A stretch of 64,000 nucleotides of DNA from Nematostella vectensis (Eukaryota; Cnidaria; Anthozoa; Actiniaria; Edwardsiidae), in the NCBI RefSeq assembly GCF_932526225.1, contig NC_064045.1, forward strand, positions 1,522,501 through 1,586,500, given 5' to 3'. This document shows, in pieces, positions 1-13,700 of this stretch. Each line of letters begins with the position of its first letter. Position 1 is the first letter of the stretch. A program made the position numbers and the translations under genes. The notes beneath the pieces are model-generated. The model was not told the origin of the DNA, did not search any database, and was given only the letters and a program-made list of their open reading frames with translations.

Positions 1-31
<31 letters not shown>

Positions 32-37
32 TTATTC

Positions 38-93
<56 letters not shown>
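1..93. repeat. (ATT)n microsatellite
   Basis: Nearly pure ATT trinucleotide run with two CTT interruptions, continuing off the left edge of the window. Retroelement fragments elsewhere in the window end in (AAT)n tails (see 55907-56010), so this may be the tail of a minus-strand element lying left of the window; that is inference. Confidence 0.9.
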
Positions 94-249
94 GTAAAGG
101 TTATTATTATAAAAGTTACCACAGGTATCCCAGTAATTAACAGTACAAATAATTTCAACTACTAAGAACGGCGATGCACCACCACGCATAGAATCAGAAA
201 AAAAACTCCCCTTTCCTGCCGGAGGATAGAACCTCCTGATTCTGTTGTT

Positions 250-300
250 TTTTTTGGCAGAGTCGAATTCCAATTTTTGGTGTACTGATTTCGGTTAGAA
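250..300 (+). repeat. Penelope-like element tail remnant
   Basis: The stretch beginning TTTTGGCAGAGTCGA and running through TTTTTGGTGTA closely matches 4705-4738, which lies just downstream of the Penelope-like coding remnant. In Penelope-like elements the terminal region is often repeated at both ends as a pseudo-LTR. This could be the upstream pseudo-LTR of the same insertion or the end of another copy. The hammerhead-like core seen in the downstream copy is not recognisable here. Confidence 0.5.
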
Positions 301-310
301 TAACACTGCA

Positions 311-2238
311 CAATGACCGCAAGGCATCATGGGAGTAAACCAAAATTGGGCGTGAAACATAGCTCCCGCCAAAACACAAGAAATTGTGTCTTTTGCCAAG
401 TCAAGCCCGCCAAACAAAACATGCTCCATGGCATTCATTTCTTTATCAAAGTCCGCTGAAGGACGATTTTGGCCTTGGCAAAAAAACAGAGAATCGTGTC
501 CAAAGCTCCAACAATTCTGTCAGTCTGTCGCCATATTGTAACATTCAAGAAAGACAGAAGGTCTGCGTATCAAGTTTCTTTTTGATAACGCGGATTTGAA
601 ATATCGTGGGACTTAATGATGTCCTAAGTACTTTGTCACGATTCTCTCTTCCAACTGGCAAGCTCGGAGCCTGCAAGTAAGGTTAGCACAATTTAGATGT
701 TAGCGGGAAAAACGGTTTAACCCGCTACGATCGAAATATCGGGCGACTGAGCTAACAGCTGTGGAAAAACCGAACACAGGGAGCTCGAAGAAGGGCTTCT
801 CGGCAAGAGGGGTAGCATATCTATAATACATATCTATAATTCCCTTTTTTCTTATTCACAACGAGTACAAACACGACAATTCTCATAATGTGTCAGGGAT
901 GCATCACAAAAAAAAACATCACTGAAAAATAGCTTTTTATACATGTTAAATTTCTTTCAATTCTGGATTAATAAACTTTATCAACTATTGTTGATAATAC
1001 AGTAGCAGCTATTGTTTCAATTACAATCCAGTGATGCACTAGTCAATAGAAACATCACCCCCATCATGGTCCCGAAGGTGATTATACTTTCACCCACTAC
1101 AAAACAAAGAAAAGCCCCCACCCCCTTGGTACAAAACTGAAGTCAAATGCCCCTACCCCTCAAACTATAGACAGGACAAATACCTGACGTCAAATCTCTT
1201 TGAAATAACTCTTTATTTTTCAAAGTCCCAGTACACTTCAGCAAGTTTGTTTCTAATAAATACTATATATATACCTATATACTATAAAGACAACAGTTAT
1301 CAAAACAATAATAACAATATAATTTCAAATATTACTTATAATTTATATTTCTTTATTTCGCTATAAAGCTTTGGAGCTTGCCACAAGCTCAAAAATTGCA
1401 ATTGCTTGCTAACATGACTATTGCAAAGTACATTTGTGAAGTTATTCATTTGTTCCCATGGTAGGGAAAAGTAAAAAATTGTCAATTCACCCAACCCCTC
1501 CAGACAGATTCTTGTTCAAAATTGCTATGAACCTTCACATTAACCCCACACTTTCACAGGACCATGGGGGTGGGGGTTTCAAATGACAAGTGCATAAAAT
1601 TAAGTATTAGGGAGAGGGAAGGAGAGAGGGGCACCACCCATCCTTCTCTGTCTACCTTGGATCGCCAATGATATGTGCCAATGATAATATATTATTATTC
1701 CATATTCAATTGCCATGCAAATCAGACACATACCCAAACACCCAACCAACCAACCCACACAACACACTCACAATTTTGTAATATGGAAAGTGTATTATAG
1801 TTACATCAATGAAAACAATTTAAAATAACCTGAACTAACATATACTGGATCTCTGCGGTCTTATTAGAATTCAAGTACTTCTACACTTCAAAATAACTGA
1901 AAAACAATTGTAATTAAAGGGTTAAAAGGAATCCCCTTGACATATGGACCTTAGAACATATTACGTCACACTCAGATCCATGTAGTACTCTTTCAAAACA
2001 AACAATGAAAAACGCCACTTCGAAACATTCATTCTGGGAGGTTGTGCAACTTTAACTTATACTTATACCAGTGCTTATATAAAGTGAATATACATGGTGA
2101 ATATACATGGTATATAGCCCTAGGCTTACCATTGATGATAAGATAAGGTAAGTATCTTACAGAAGAAGAGCCTCTCATTGTTGGAATCTGTAATAAACCA
2201 TTATTATTAGAGTCTTATCATCTATAAATCCATCTACT
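311..2238. other. Non-coding stretch, no gene recognised
   Basis: AT-rich sequence with no convincing coding potential. The short open frames near 194-379 and 384-599 have no recognisable motif. A 15-bp direct duplication (GTGAATATACATGG) lies near 2084-2111. It may include upstream, non-coding parts of the Penelope-like element whose coding remnant begins at 2239. Confidence 0.5.
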
Positions 2239-4608
2239 ATGGGTCTTAACGTAGTTGTTAACTTATCTAGCCGGGAATATAATACGGTTACTAGTACAGT
2301 GGGGGAGTCTACTATGGGTCTTAACGTAGTTGTTAATTTATCTAGCCGGGAACTTAGCCGTGGGGAGGTTGCTCTTCTTTCTGAGGGTCTTAAATTTTGT
2401 CCTACTCCTAATGAGTTGGATGTTTTTGCTTTACGTAAGGATATTAATGATTTCGTTAGACGTATAAGGTTAAGGGAATTTTTTTATGATCCGGATGCCG
2501 TAGATGCAGATTTTTCAGAAACCCCAGCTTTTAGAAAAAAATCATCTTGGTGTCCGGAAAAAGGTCGCGAAATTGCTATAGAGGCGTACGCTAAAGCCTT
2601 GGAGGAAGAGATCTTATCTTCAACCAAACAAGGTAAGATTTATAGTAATTTGACACAGGATGAACGCCGAGCTCTTAAGGATTTAAGGTATGCTAAGGAT
2701 ATAGAGGCGGATAAGAGGTCTGGGGTAGTGGTCATTGATAAGGATAAGTATATACAAGAGGCATTAAGACAGCTTAGTGACAAGGAGGTATATAAGGAAA
2801 CCAAGTATCTCACGCAGTATATTACAGAGCTAGTAAATAGAAGGATACGTAAGTTGTCTGCTGATGGATTTATAGATGATAAGACTCTAGATTATCTTAT
2901 CATCAATGGTAAGCCTAGGGCAGGTCGATTTTATCTCCTTCCTAAAATACATAAGAAGGGTAACCCAGGTAGGCCAGTCATATCGGGGTGTAATACTTGC
3001 ACTGATAAGATATCTGAGTTTGTAGATTATCATATTAAGGATTTGGTGCCATCTATAAAATCCCATATTAAGGATACTAAACATTTTCTTAATATAGTGA
3101 GGGATATGGGAACTTTGCCTCAGGGGGCTATCTTAGTCACAGCAGATGTGGTTGGAATTTACCCCCACATACCCCATGATGAGGGGTTGGAGGCTCTTAA
3201 ACCGCTTTGGACAAACGTGGTAAGTTAGCAGATAATTATATTCCTACTGAGGACCTTGTGGACTTAGCTCGCATTGTCTTGGAGAATAATAACTTAGTAT
3301 TTAATAAGAAGCATTATGTACAGGTATTAGGTACGGCTATAGGTACTAGAATGGCACCATCATATGCTAATCTTTTTATGGCTAAAGTGGAAAAGGAAAT
3401 TATAGACTCTTCTCCAGTTAAGCCTTATTTATGGCGTAGGTATATCGATGACATTTTCATGATCTGGACTGAAGGTGAGGATGCTCTGAGAGAGTTTATG
3501 GCTCACATGAACTCTATACATAGAACTATAAAATTTACGTTTGAGTGGTCTACTAGTCAGGTAAATTTTTTGGATGTTTCACTTACTCTTAGGGATGGGT
3601 TTATATCTACAGATCTGTATAGTAAGCCTACTGATAAGCATCAATATCTTTTTCATACGTCCTGTCATCCGTCTGCTTGTAAGAAAGGCATTCCTTTTGG
3701 GCAGGCGCTACGTATTCGTAGGATATGTCCGGAAGACTCTTCTTTCGAAAAGAGGGTATTAGAGTTACAAGGTTATATAGTTGATAGGGGTTATGACAGC
3801 AGATTTGTGGGGAGGGTTGACCGGGTTAGACGTATTCCTAGGGACGATACATTGAAAGACAGACGTAAAGGTAAGAATGATCGTGTACCTTTTGTAGTCA
3901 CTTTTCATCCAGCTTTACCTAATTTACCTGGTATTCTTCGTAATTTAGAGCCAGTTCTAGAATCTTCTAGTAGATGTAGGGGTGCTATTGGTAGGGTACC
4001 TATGGTGGCTTATAGGAAACCTAGGAGTTTAAAGGATATGTTGGTGCACTCCTCTCTTAAAGAGGATAGTACTCAGGTTAGAGGTTGTGGTAAGTGTGGC
4101 GGTAAAAGGTGTAGGGTCTGTAACTTTCTTAAGACAGGGCGGGAGTTTCGCAGTACAGTTACTAATAAGAAATGTCATTAATTTTGGCTTGGACTGTAAC
4201 TCAGATTTTTTTGTTTATCTGATTACTTGCTCTATGTGTAGCAAGCAATATGTAGGGTCTACTATCAATAGTTTTAGGAAGCGTTTTAATAATCATAAAA
4301 GTAGGTTAAATAAGCACCCTAGTTTACCGGTTAGTGAAAGAGTTAAGGATGACCTTATATATCAACATTTTCATTGCGACAATCATTTAGGTCTTAATAA
4401 TGTTATGGTACAACTTATAGATAAGTGTAACTCTGAGGCTCAGCTTAGGGAAAGGGAAGGCCAGTGGGCTTATCGGCTTAAGTCTATCTACCCGCGGGGT
4501 CTTAATAGTGATGACTTTTTTGTAGTAGGAACCCACGTAGAGATGTGTAAATTCTTTTTATCCATAGCGCGCGCTATTCTAGAAAATGCGCGTTTTTGTC
4601 AGTTGTAA
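2239..4608 (+). pseudogene. Penelope-like element: RT plus GIY-YIG, frameshifted
   Basis: Remnant of a Penelope-like retroelement polyprotein, which encodes a reverse transcriptase followed by a GIY-YIG endonuclease for insertion. Three successive frames carry it: 2239-3205, 3207-4181 and about 4180-4608, so at least two frameshifts (near 3205 and 4180) break it. RT landmarks in order are YLLPKIHKKG, ADVVGIYPHIPHDEG (motif A), GTRMAPSYANLFM (motif B), RRYIDDIF (catalytic YIDD, motif C) and VNFLDV. A cysteine-rich linker (CGKCGGKRCRVC) precedes the endonuclease, whose core reads VYLITC then QYVGST. The N terminus contains a 75-bp tandem duplication, so MGLNVVVNLSSRE occurs twice. It is probably immobile. 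The family assignment is firm; the sub-family (Neptune, Nematis or Poseidon type) is not resolved. Confidence 0.9.
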
Positions 4609-4671
4609 TGTTTTTGCGTCTCGCGCCACTTTTCTGATGTAAATAAGCTTGTAACGATTCACCTTCTTCAG

Positions 4672-4713
4672 TCTGCCCTGAAGAAGTCTTATTAAAGACG
4701 AAAATTTGGCAGA
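4672..4713 (+). ncRNA. Hammerhead-like ribozyme motif of Penelope-like element
   Basis: Downstream of the GIY-YIG frame lies TCTGCC, then CTGAAGA (matches the CUGANGA core), a hairpin GTCTT-ATTA-AAGAC, then GAAA, then GGCAGA, which pairs with TCTGCC as stem I. Hammerhead motifs are known in the terminal repeats of Penelope-like elements. An extra A between the core and stem II and an almost absent stem III make activity doubtful, so this is called hammerhead-like. Confidence 0.5.
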
Positions 4714-5177
4714 GTCGATTTCCAGTTTTTGGTGTATTGTATTCATTGTTCTGGTACGAGATCGCGACAGTTTGGGCTTTTTGATTCTATTCATGAAATT
4801 TACCCGATACTTTAAAAAAAGGCAAAACTGATTAGGTTTCTGCGATGAAATTTTACCGTTTTTTTAAACCGGAAGTAGTTTCCAAACATGTTGCTGTACA
4901 CTCTAATCAAAAACGAATAAGCAATGCACAAATGATAAATGACAGTTGTATTTTGCATGTTCATGAATTTAATATTAAGAAAATATTTTCCTGCTATGTG
5001 AGCCTCGGCATGTTAAAAATAAGTGAAATCTCAGGGTGGGCGTTATTAAAAAAATAGATTCTTATAAAACAAAAAAAGTGTGGTTCATATACGTCAGTCT
5101 AACATAATTACAAGCTCCGATGAGAACTGTCATCTTCATTTAATGCAGTGGAGATATCTTACAGCTTTATCGTTAGA

Positions 5178-5558
5178 CGATTCAGTGGAGCTGCAAAGGG
5201 CTGCACATTTTATGTTGGCTTGGGTGCAAGTGCAGCGTGCTGGGCAGCCTATCTTGCATCTAATAGCTCTTGGTTCCTAATCTAATAGTTCTTTGGCTTC
5301 TTGGCACGCCTTGGAAAGCTCTAGTAGCGTTTGTCCAAAGCGCCTGGCAACTGTTGTCCATTCTGCTAAAAAGTACTGAGACAGGGAGGAGTGCTTGCCT
5401 CCAACAATGGCCTGCTTGAAAGGCAGCTTTTGTGGTGTGTTGTATGATAGCTGCCTTCGTCGGTAGAATGCTTTTCCTTTTTCACGAAGAGCTGCATTCC
5501 GACTCTCTGTATTTGTTCGGTCGCATAGAAGCAGTTGAAAGCCGTCAAGTGTTGCCAA
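5178..5558 (-). pseudogene. C-terminal remnant of a multi-copy cysteine-rich protein family
   Basis: On the minus strand an open frame (5558-5277) ends with LLELSKACQEAKELLD and a stop, and translation past the stop continues with IRCKIGCPARCTCTQ and IKCAALC, a spaced-cysteine pattern. From memory, multi-copy invertebrate proteins of unknown function end in a similar 'SKAC..L..C.C..GC..RC.C..A.L.CT.LC' segment. I think the broken gene at 26124-29340 belongs to the same family, because it carries N-terminal and middle parts of such proteins. No function can be assigned. Confidence 0.4.
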
Positions 5559-5570
5559 ACATTCAGGCTT

Positions 5571-5872
5571 TTAGTTACATAAGCGCCTTTTGGTAGCACA
5601 GAGTTTGGAGCAGATCGGAGTTCCATTCAAGAGGAGGAATACAAGAAACCCCATTAAACAGACGAAGAAAGTGCATCCACCATCATCTTTACGGAACTCC
5701 CCTGACAACTTGACATGATGATGGTTCTGTTTAACCGAGTGTAACAAATCGAGCATGTGATTAATAAAGAAACGACTCTCGCGCACACTCTTAGAAACAA
5801 AAACCGACTTTCCGATCAGGGACTGAAGTTGTTTTTTTGGTGGAAGACTTGCTATCCTTCCATTGAGAAAGT
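5571..5872 (-). pseudogene. Retroelement polymerase fragment (DIRS-like?)
   Basis: The minus-strand translation reads LQSLIGKSVFVSKSVRESR, FFINHMLDLLHSV, then VKLSGEFRKD and LLLNGTPI. The pattern 'QSLIGK..FV.K.VR..R.FIN.ML..L' followed by 'L..EFRKD' and 'FNGT' resembles the region after the reverse-transcriptase palm in DIRS-type (tyrosine-recombinase) retrotransposons. It is a short fragment without catalytic residues. The family call rests on remembered pattern only. Confidence 0.4.
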
Positions 5873-5879
5873 AAAACAG

Positions 5880-6138
5880 TGAGTTCGCCGAGTTATGCTA
5901 ATTATAGTAATCCTCTATATTTGGACAAAATAAACAAGTACCTTTTTCTTATTCTGGTCTTTACTATGGTTATGATTATTATGATTATTTATAAAATTTA
6001 TTATTATTATTATTATTTTGTTAAAATAATTAGAATTATTTTGTTATATTTATTACTGTTATAATTATAAAAAATTTAAAAAAATATTTAGAATATAAAT
6101 GCGCTGGCTCCACCTTTAGGCAATGCCTAAATCTATAT
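5880..6138. other. AT-rich spacer before satellite
   Basis: Very AT-rich sequence with runs of ATTATT and TTATAA, leading directly into the 40/41-bp satellite. The 61-codon frame here is low-complexity (Ile/Tyr-rich) and is not taken as a gene. Confidence 0.6.
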
Positions 6139-7793
6139 ATTGTAATCTATGAGCACCCACAAATGTAATCCTCCCACTAATGTAATCTATGAGTACCCAC
6201 AAATGTAATCCTCCCACTAATGTAATCTATGAGCACCCACAAATGTAATGCTCCCCACTAATGTAATCTATGAGCACCCACAAATGTAAGTCTCTCAACT
6301 AATGTAATCTATGAGCACCCACAAATGTAATCCTCCCACTAATGTAATCTATGAGTACCCACAAATGTAATCCTCCCACTAATGTAATCTATGAGCACCC
6401 ACAAATGTAATGCTCCCCACTAATGTAATCTATGAGCACCCACAAATGTAAGTCTCTCAACTAATGTAATCTATGAGCACCCACAAATGTAATCCCTCAC
6501 TAATGTACTCTATGATCATCCACAAATGTAATCCTCCCACTAATGTAATCTATGAGCACCCACCCACAAATGTAATGCTCCCCACTAATGTAATCTATGA
6601 GTACCCACAAATGTAAGCCTCCCCACTAATGTACTCTATGATCACCCACAAATGTAATCCTCCCACTAATGTAATCTATGAGTACCCACAAATGTAATCC
6701 TCTCAACTAATGTAATCTATGAGTACCCACAAATGTAATGCTCCCCACTAATGTACTCTATGAGTACCCACAAATGTAATCCTCCCCACTAATGTAATCT
6801 ATGAGCACCCACAAATGTAATCCTCCCCACTAATGTAATCTATGAGCACCCACAAATGTAATCCTCCCCACTAATGTAATCTATGAGCACCCACAAATGT
6901 AATCCTCCCACTAATGTAATCTATGAGCACCCACAAATGTAATCCTCCCCACTAATGTAATCTATGAGCACCCACAAATGTAATTCTCTCAACTAATGTA
7001 ATCTATAAGCACCCACAAATGTAATCCCCCCCACTAATGTACTCTATGAGCACCCACAAATGTAATCCTCCCCACTAATGTAATCTATGAGCACCCACAA
7101 ATGTAATTCTCTCAACTAATGTAATCTATGAGCACCCACAAATGTAATCCTCCCCACTAATGTACTCTTTTAGCACCCACAAATGTAATCCTCCCACTAA
7201 TGTAATCTATGAGTACCCACAAATGTAATCCTCCCACTAATGTACTCTATGAGCACCCACAAATGTAATCCTCCCCACTAATGTAATCTATGAGTACCCA
7301 CAAATGTAATCCCCCCACTAATGTAATCTATGAGCACCCACAAATGTAATCCTCCCCACTAATGTACTCTTTTAGCACCCACAAATGTAATCCTCCAACT
7401 TATGTAATCTATGAGTACCCACAAATGTAATCCTCCCACTAATGTACTCTATGAGCACCCACAAATGTAATCCTCCCACTAATGTACTCTATGAGCACCC
7501 ACAAATGTAATCCTCCCCACTAATGTAATCTATGAGTACCCACAAATGTAATCCCCCCACTAATGTAATCTATGAGTACCCACAAATGTAATCCTCCCAC
7601 TAATGTAATCTATGAGTACCCACAAATGTAATCCTCCCACTAATGTAATCTATGAGTACCCACAAATGTAATCCTCCCACTAATGTAATCTATGAGTACC
7701 CACAAATGTAATCCTCCCACTAATGTAATCTATGAGTACCCACAAATGTAATCCTCCCCACTAATGTAATCTATGAGTACCCACAAATGTAAT

Positions 7794-10700
7794 CCTCTCA
7801 CTAATGCACTCTATGAGCACAACTAATGTACTCTTTTAGCACCCACAAATGTAATCCTCCCCACTAATGAGCACCTTCAAATATAAGCCTCCCCACTAAT
7901 GTACTCTAATGATCACCCACAAATATAAGCCTCCCCACTAATGTACTCTATGAATACTCACAAATGTAATCCTCCCCACTAATGTACTCTAATGATCACC
8001 CACAAATATAAGCCTCCCCACTAATGTACTCTATGAGTACCCACAAATGTAATCCTCCCCACTAATGTACTTTATGAGTACCCACAAATGTAATCCTCTC
8101 AACAAATGTATTCTATGAGCACCCACAAATGTAATCCTCCCCACTAATGTAATCTATGAGCACCCACAAATGTAATCCTCCCCACTAATGTAATCTATGA
8201 GCACCCACAAATGTAAGTCTCTCAACAAATGTATTCTATGAGCACCCACAAATGTAATCCTCCCCACCAATGTAATCTATGAGCACCCACAAATGTAATT
8301 CTCTCAACTAATGTAATCTATGAGTACCCACAAATGTAAGCCTCCCCACTAATGCACTCTATGAGCACCCACAAATGTAATCCTCCCACTAATGTAATCT
8401 ATGAGTACCCACAAATGTAATCCTCCCCACTAATGTAATCTATGAGCACCACAAATGTAATTCTCTCAACTAATGTATTCTATAAGTATCCACAAATGTA
8501 AGCCTCCCCACTAATGTACTCTATGAGTACCCACAAATGTAATCCTCCCACTAATGTAATCTATGAGCACCCACAAATGTAATCCTCCTCACTAATGTAA
8601 TCTATGAGCACCCACAAATGTAATTCTCTCAACTAATGTACTCTATGAGTACCCACAAATGTGATCCTCCCCACTAATGTACTCTATTAGCACAACTAAT
8701 GTACTCTATGAGCACCCACGAATATAATCCTCCCCACTAATGTAATCTATGAGTACCCACAAATGTAATCCTCCCCACTAATGTACTCTATTAGCACAAC
8801 TAATGTACTCTATGAGCACCCACAAATGTAATCCTCCCACTAATGTACTCTATGATCACCCACAAATGTAATCCCCCCCATATAATGTACTCTATGATCA
8901 TCCACAAATGTAATCCTCCCCACTAATGTAATCTATGATCACTCACAAATGTAATCCTCCCCACTAATGTAATCTATGAGCACCCACAAATGTAATCATC
9001 CCACTAATGTAATCTATGAGTACCCACAAATGTAATCCTCCCCACTAATGTAATCTATGAGTACCCACAAATGTAATCCTCCCCACTAATGTACTCTTTT
9101 AGCACCCACAAATGTAATCCTCCCACTAATGTAATCTATGAGTACCCACAAATGTAATCCTCCCCACTAATGTAATCTATGAGCACCCACAAATGTAATC
9201 CTCCCACTAATGTAATCTATGAGTACCCACAAATGTAATCCTCCCCACTAATGTACTCTATGAGTACCCACAAATGTAATCCTCCCCACTAATGTACTCT
9301 ATGAGCACCCACAAATGTAATTCTCTCAACTAATGTACTCTATGAGTACCCACAAATGTAATCCTCCCCACTAATGTACTCTTTTAGCACCCACAAATGT
9401 AATCCTCCTCACTAATGTAATCTATGAGTACCCACAAATGTAATCCTCCCCACTAATGTAATCTATGAGCACCCACAAATGTAATCCTCCCCACTAATGT
9501 ACTCTTTTAGCACCCACAAATGTAATCCTCCCACTAATGTAATCTATGAGTACCCACAAATGTAATCCTCCCCACTAATGTACTCTATGAGCACCCACAA
9601 ATGTAATCCTCCCACTAATGTAATCTATGAGCACCCACAAATGTAATCCTCCCACTAATGTACTCTATGAGCACCCACAAATGTAATCCTCCCACTAATG
9701 TACTCTTTTAGCACCCACAAATGTAATCCTCCCACTAATGTAATCTATGAGTACCCACAAATGTAATCCTCCCCACTAATGTAATCTATGAGTACCCACA
9801 AATGTAATCCTCCCCACTAATGTACTCTTTTAGCACCCACAAATGTAATCCTCCCCACTAATGTACTCTTTTAGCACCCACAAATGTAATCCTCCCCACT
9901 AATGTAATCTATGAGCACCCACAAATGTAATCCTCCCCACTAATGTACTCTTTTAGCACCCACAAATGTAATCCTCCCCACTAATGTACTCTTTTAGCAC
10001 CCACAAATGTAATCCTCCCACTAATGTACTCTATGAGTACCCACAAATGTAATCCTCCCCACTAATGTAATCTATGAGCACCCACAAATGTAATCCTCCC
10101 ACTAATGTAATCTATGAGCACCCACAAATGTAATCCTCCCACTAATGTAATCTATGAGCACCCACAAATGTAATCCCCCCACTAATGTAATCTATGAGTA
10201 CCCACAAATGTAATCCTCCCCACTAATGTAATCTATGAGCACCCACAAATGTAATCCTCCCACTAATGTAATCTATGAGTACCCACAAATGTAATCCTCC
10301 CCACTAATGTAATCTATGAGTACCCACAAATGTAATCCTCCCCACTAATGTACTCTTTTAGCACCCACAAATGTAATCCTCCCACTAATGTAATCTATGA
10401 GTACCCACAAATGTAATCCTCCCCACTAATGTACTGTATTAGCACAACTAATGTACTCTTTTAGCACCCACAAATGTAATCCTCTCAACTAATGTAATCT
10501 ATGAGCACCCATTAATGTACTGTTATCCTCCCCACTAATGTAATCTATGAGCACCCACAAATGTAATCCTCTCAACTAATGTAATCTATGAGCACCCACA
10601 AATGTAATCCTCCCCACTAATGTACTCTTTTAGCACCCACAAATGTAATCCTCCCCACTAATGTAATCTATGAGCACCCACAAATGTAATCCTCCCCACT

Positions 10701-13700
10701 AATGTACTCTTTTAGCACCCACAAATGTAATCCTCCCCACTAATGTAATCTATGAGTACCCACAAATGTAATCCTCCCCACTAATGTACTCTTTTAGCAC
10801 CCACAAATGTAATCCTCCCACTAATGTAATCTATGAGCACCCACAAATGTAATCCTCCCACTAATGTAATCTATGAGCACCCACAAATGTAATCCTCCCA
10901 CTAATGTAATCTATGAGCACCCACAAATGTAATCCTCCCACTAATGTACTCTTTTAGCACCCACAAATGTAATCCTCCCCACTAATGTAATCTATGAGCA
11001 CCCACAAATGTAATCCTCCCCACTAATGTACTCTTTTAGCACCCACAAATGTAATTCTCTCAACTAATGTAATCTATGAGCACCCACAAATGTAATCCTC
11101 CCCACTAATGTAATCTATGAGTACCCACAAATGTAATCCCCCCACTAATGTACTCTTTTAGCACCCACAAATGTAATCCTCCCACTAATGTACTCTATGA
11201 GCACCCACAAATGTAATCCTCCCCACTAATGTACTCTTTTAGCACCCACAAATGTAATCCTCCCACTAATGTAATCTATGAGTACCCACAAATGTAATCC
11301 TCCCACTAATGTAATCTATGAGCACCCACAAATGTAATCCTCCCACTAATGTAATCTATGAGCACCCACAAATGTAATCCTCCCACTAATGTAATCTATG
11401 AGCACCCACAAATGTAATCCTCCCCACTAATGTACTCTATGAGTACCCACAAATGTAATCCTCCCCACTAATGTACTCTTTTAGCACCCACAAATGTAAT
11501 CCTCCCACTAATGTACTCTATGAGTACCCACAAATGTAATCCTCCCCACTAATGTAATCTATGAGCACCCACAAATGTAATCCTCCCACTAATGTAATCT
11601 ATGAGCACCCACAAATGTAATCCTCCCACTAATGTAATCTATGAGCACCCACAAATGTAATCCTCCCCACTAATGTAATCTATGAGTACCCACAAATGTA
11701 ATCCTCCCCACTAATGTACTCTTTTAGCACCCACAAATGTAATCCTCCCACTAATGTAATCTATGAGCACCCACAAATGTAATCCTCCCCACTAATGTAA
11801 TCTATGAGTACCCACAAATGTAATCCTCCTCACTAATGTACTCTTTTAGCACCCACAAATGTAATCCTCCCACTAATGTAATCTATGAGTACCCACAAAT
11901 GTAATCCTCCCCACTAATGTAATCTATGAGTACCCACAAATGTAATCCTCCCCACTAATGTACTCTTTTAGCACCCACAAATGTAATCCTGCCACTAATG
12001 TAATCTATGAGTACCCACAAATGTAATCCTCCCACTAATGTACTCTATGAGCACCCACAAATGTAATCCTCCTCACTAATGTACTCTATGAGTACCCACA
12101 AATGTAATCCTCCCCACTAATGTAATCTATGAGCACCCACAAATGTAATCCTCCCCACTAATGTACTCTTTTAGCACCCACAAATGTAATTCTCTCAACT
12201 AATGTAATCTATGAGCACCCACAAATGTAATCCTCCCCACTAATGTACTCTTTTAGCACCCACAAATGTAATTCTCTCAACTAATGTAATCTATGAGTAC
12301 CCACAAATGTAATCCTCCCACTAATGTACTCTATGAGCACCCACAAATGTAATCCTCCCACTAATGTAATCTATGAGCACCCACAAATGTAATCCTCCCC
12401 ACTAATGTAATCTATGGGCACCCACAAATGTAATCCTCCCCACTAATGTACTCTTTTAGCACCCACAAATGTAATTCTCTCAACTAATGTAATCTATGAG
12501 CACCCACAAATGTAATCCTCCCCACTAATGTAATCTATGAGCACCCACAAATGTAATCCTCCCCACTAATGTAATCTATGAGCACCCACAAATGTAATCC
12601 TCCCCACTAATGTAATCTATGAGTACCCACAAATGTAATCCTCCCACTAATGTAATCTATGAGCACCCACAAATGTAATCCTCCCCACTAATGTAATCTA
12701 TGAGCACCCACAAATGTAATCCTCCCCACTAATGTAATCTATGAGCACCCACAAATGTAATCCTCCCACTAATGTAATCTATGAGCACCCACAAATGTAA
12801 TCCTCCCCACTAATGTAATCTATGAGCACCCACAAATGTAATCCTCCCCACTAATGTACTCTATGAGCACCCACAAATGTAATCCTCCCCACTAATGTAA
12901 TCTATGAGCACCCACAAATGTAATCCTCCCCACTAATGTAATCTATGAGCACCCACAAATATAATCCTCCCCACTAATGTACTCTTTTAGCACCCACAAA
13001 TGTAATCCTCCCCACTAATGTAATCTATGAGCACCCACAAATGTAATCCTCCCCACTAATGTACTCTTTTAGCACCCACAAATGTAATCCTCCCACTAAT
13101 GTACTCTATGAGCACCCACAAATGTAATCCTCCCCACTAATGTAATCTATGAGCACCCACAAATGTAATCCTCCCCACTAATGTAATCTATGAGCACCCA
13201 CAAATGTAATCCTCCCACTAATGTAATCTATGAGCACCCACAAATGTAATCCTCCCCACTAATGTAATCTATGAGCACCCACAAATGTAATCCTCCCCAC
13301 TAATGTACTCTATGAGCACCCACAAATGTAATCCTCCCCACTAATGTAATCTATGAGCACCCACAAATGTAATCCTCCCCACTAATGTAATCTATGAGCA
13401 CCCACAAATATAATCCTCCCACTAATGTACTCTATGAGCACCCACAAATGTAATCCTCCCACTAATGTAATCTATGAGCACCCACAAATGTAATCCTCCC
13501 CACTAATGTAATCTATGAGCACCCACAAATGTAATTGTCCCCACTAATGTAATCTATGAGCACCCACAAATGTAATCCTCCCCACTAATGTAATCTATGA
13601 GTACCCACAAATGTAATCCTCCCACTAATGTACTCTATGAGCACCCACAAATGTAATCCCCCCACTAATGTAATCTATGAGCACCCACAAATGTAATCCT

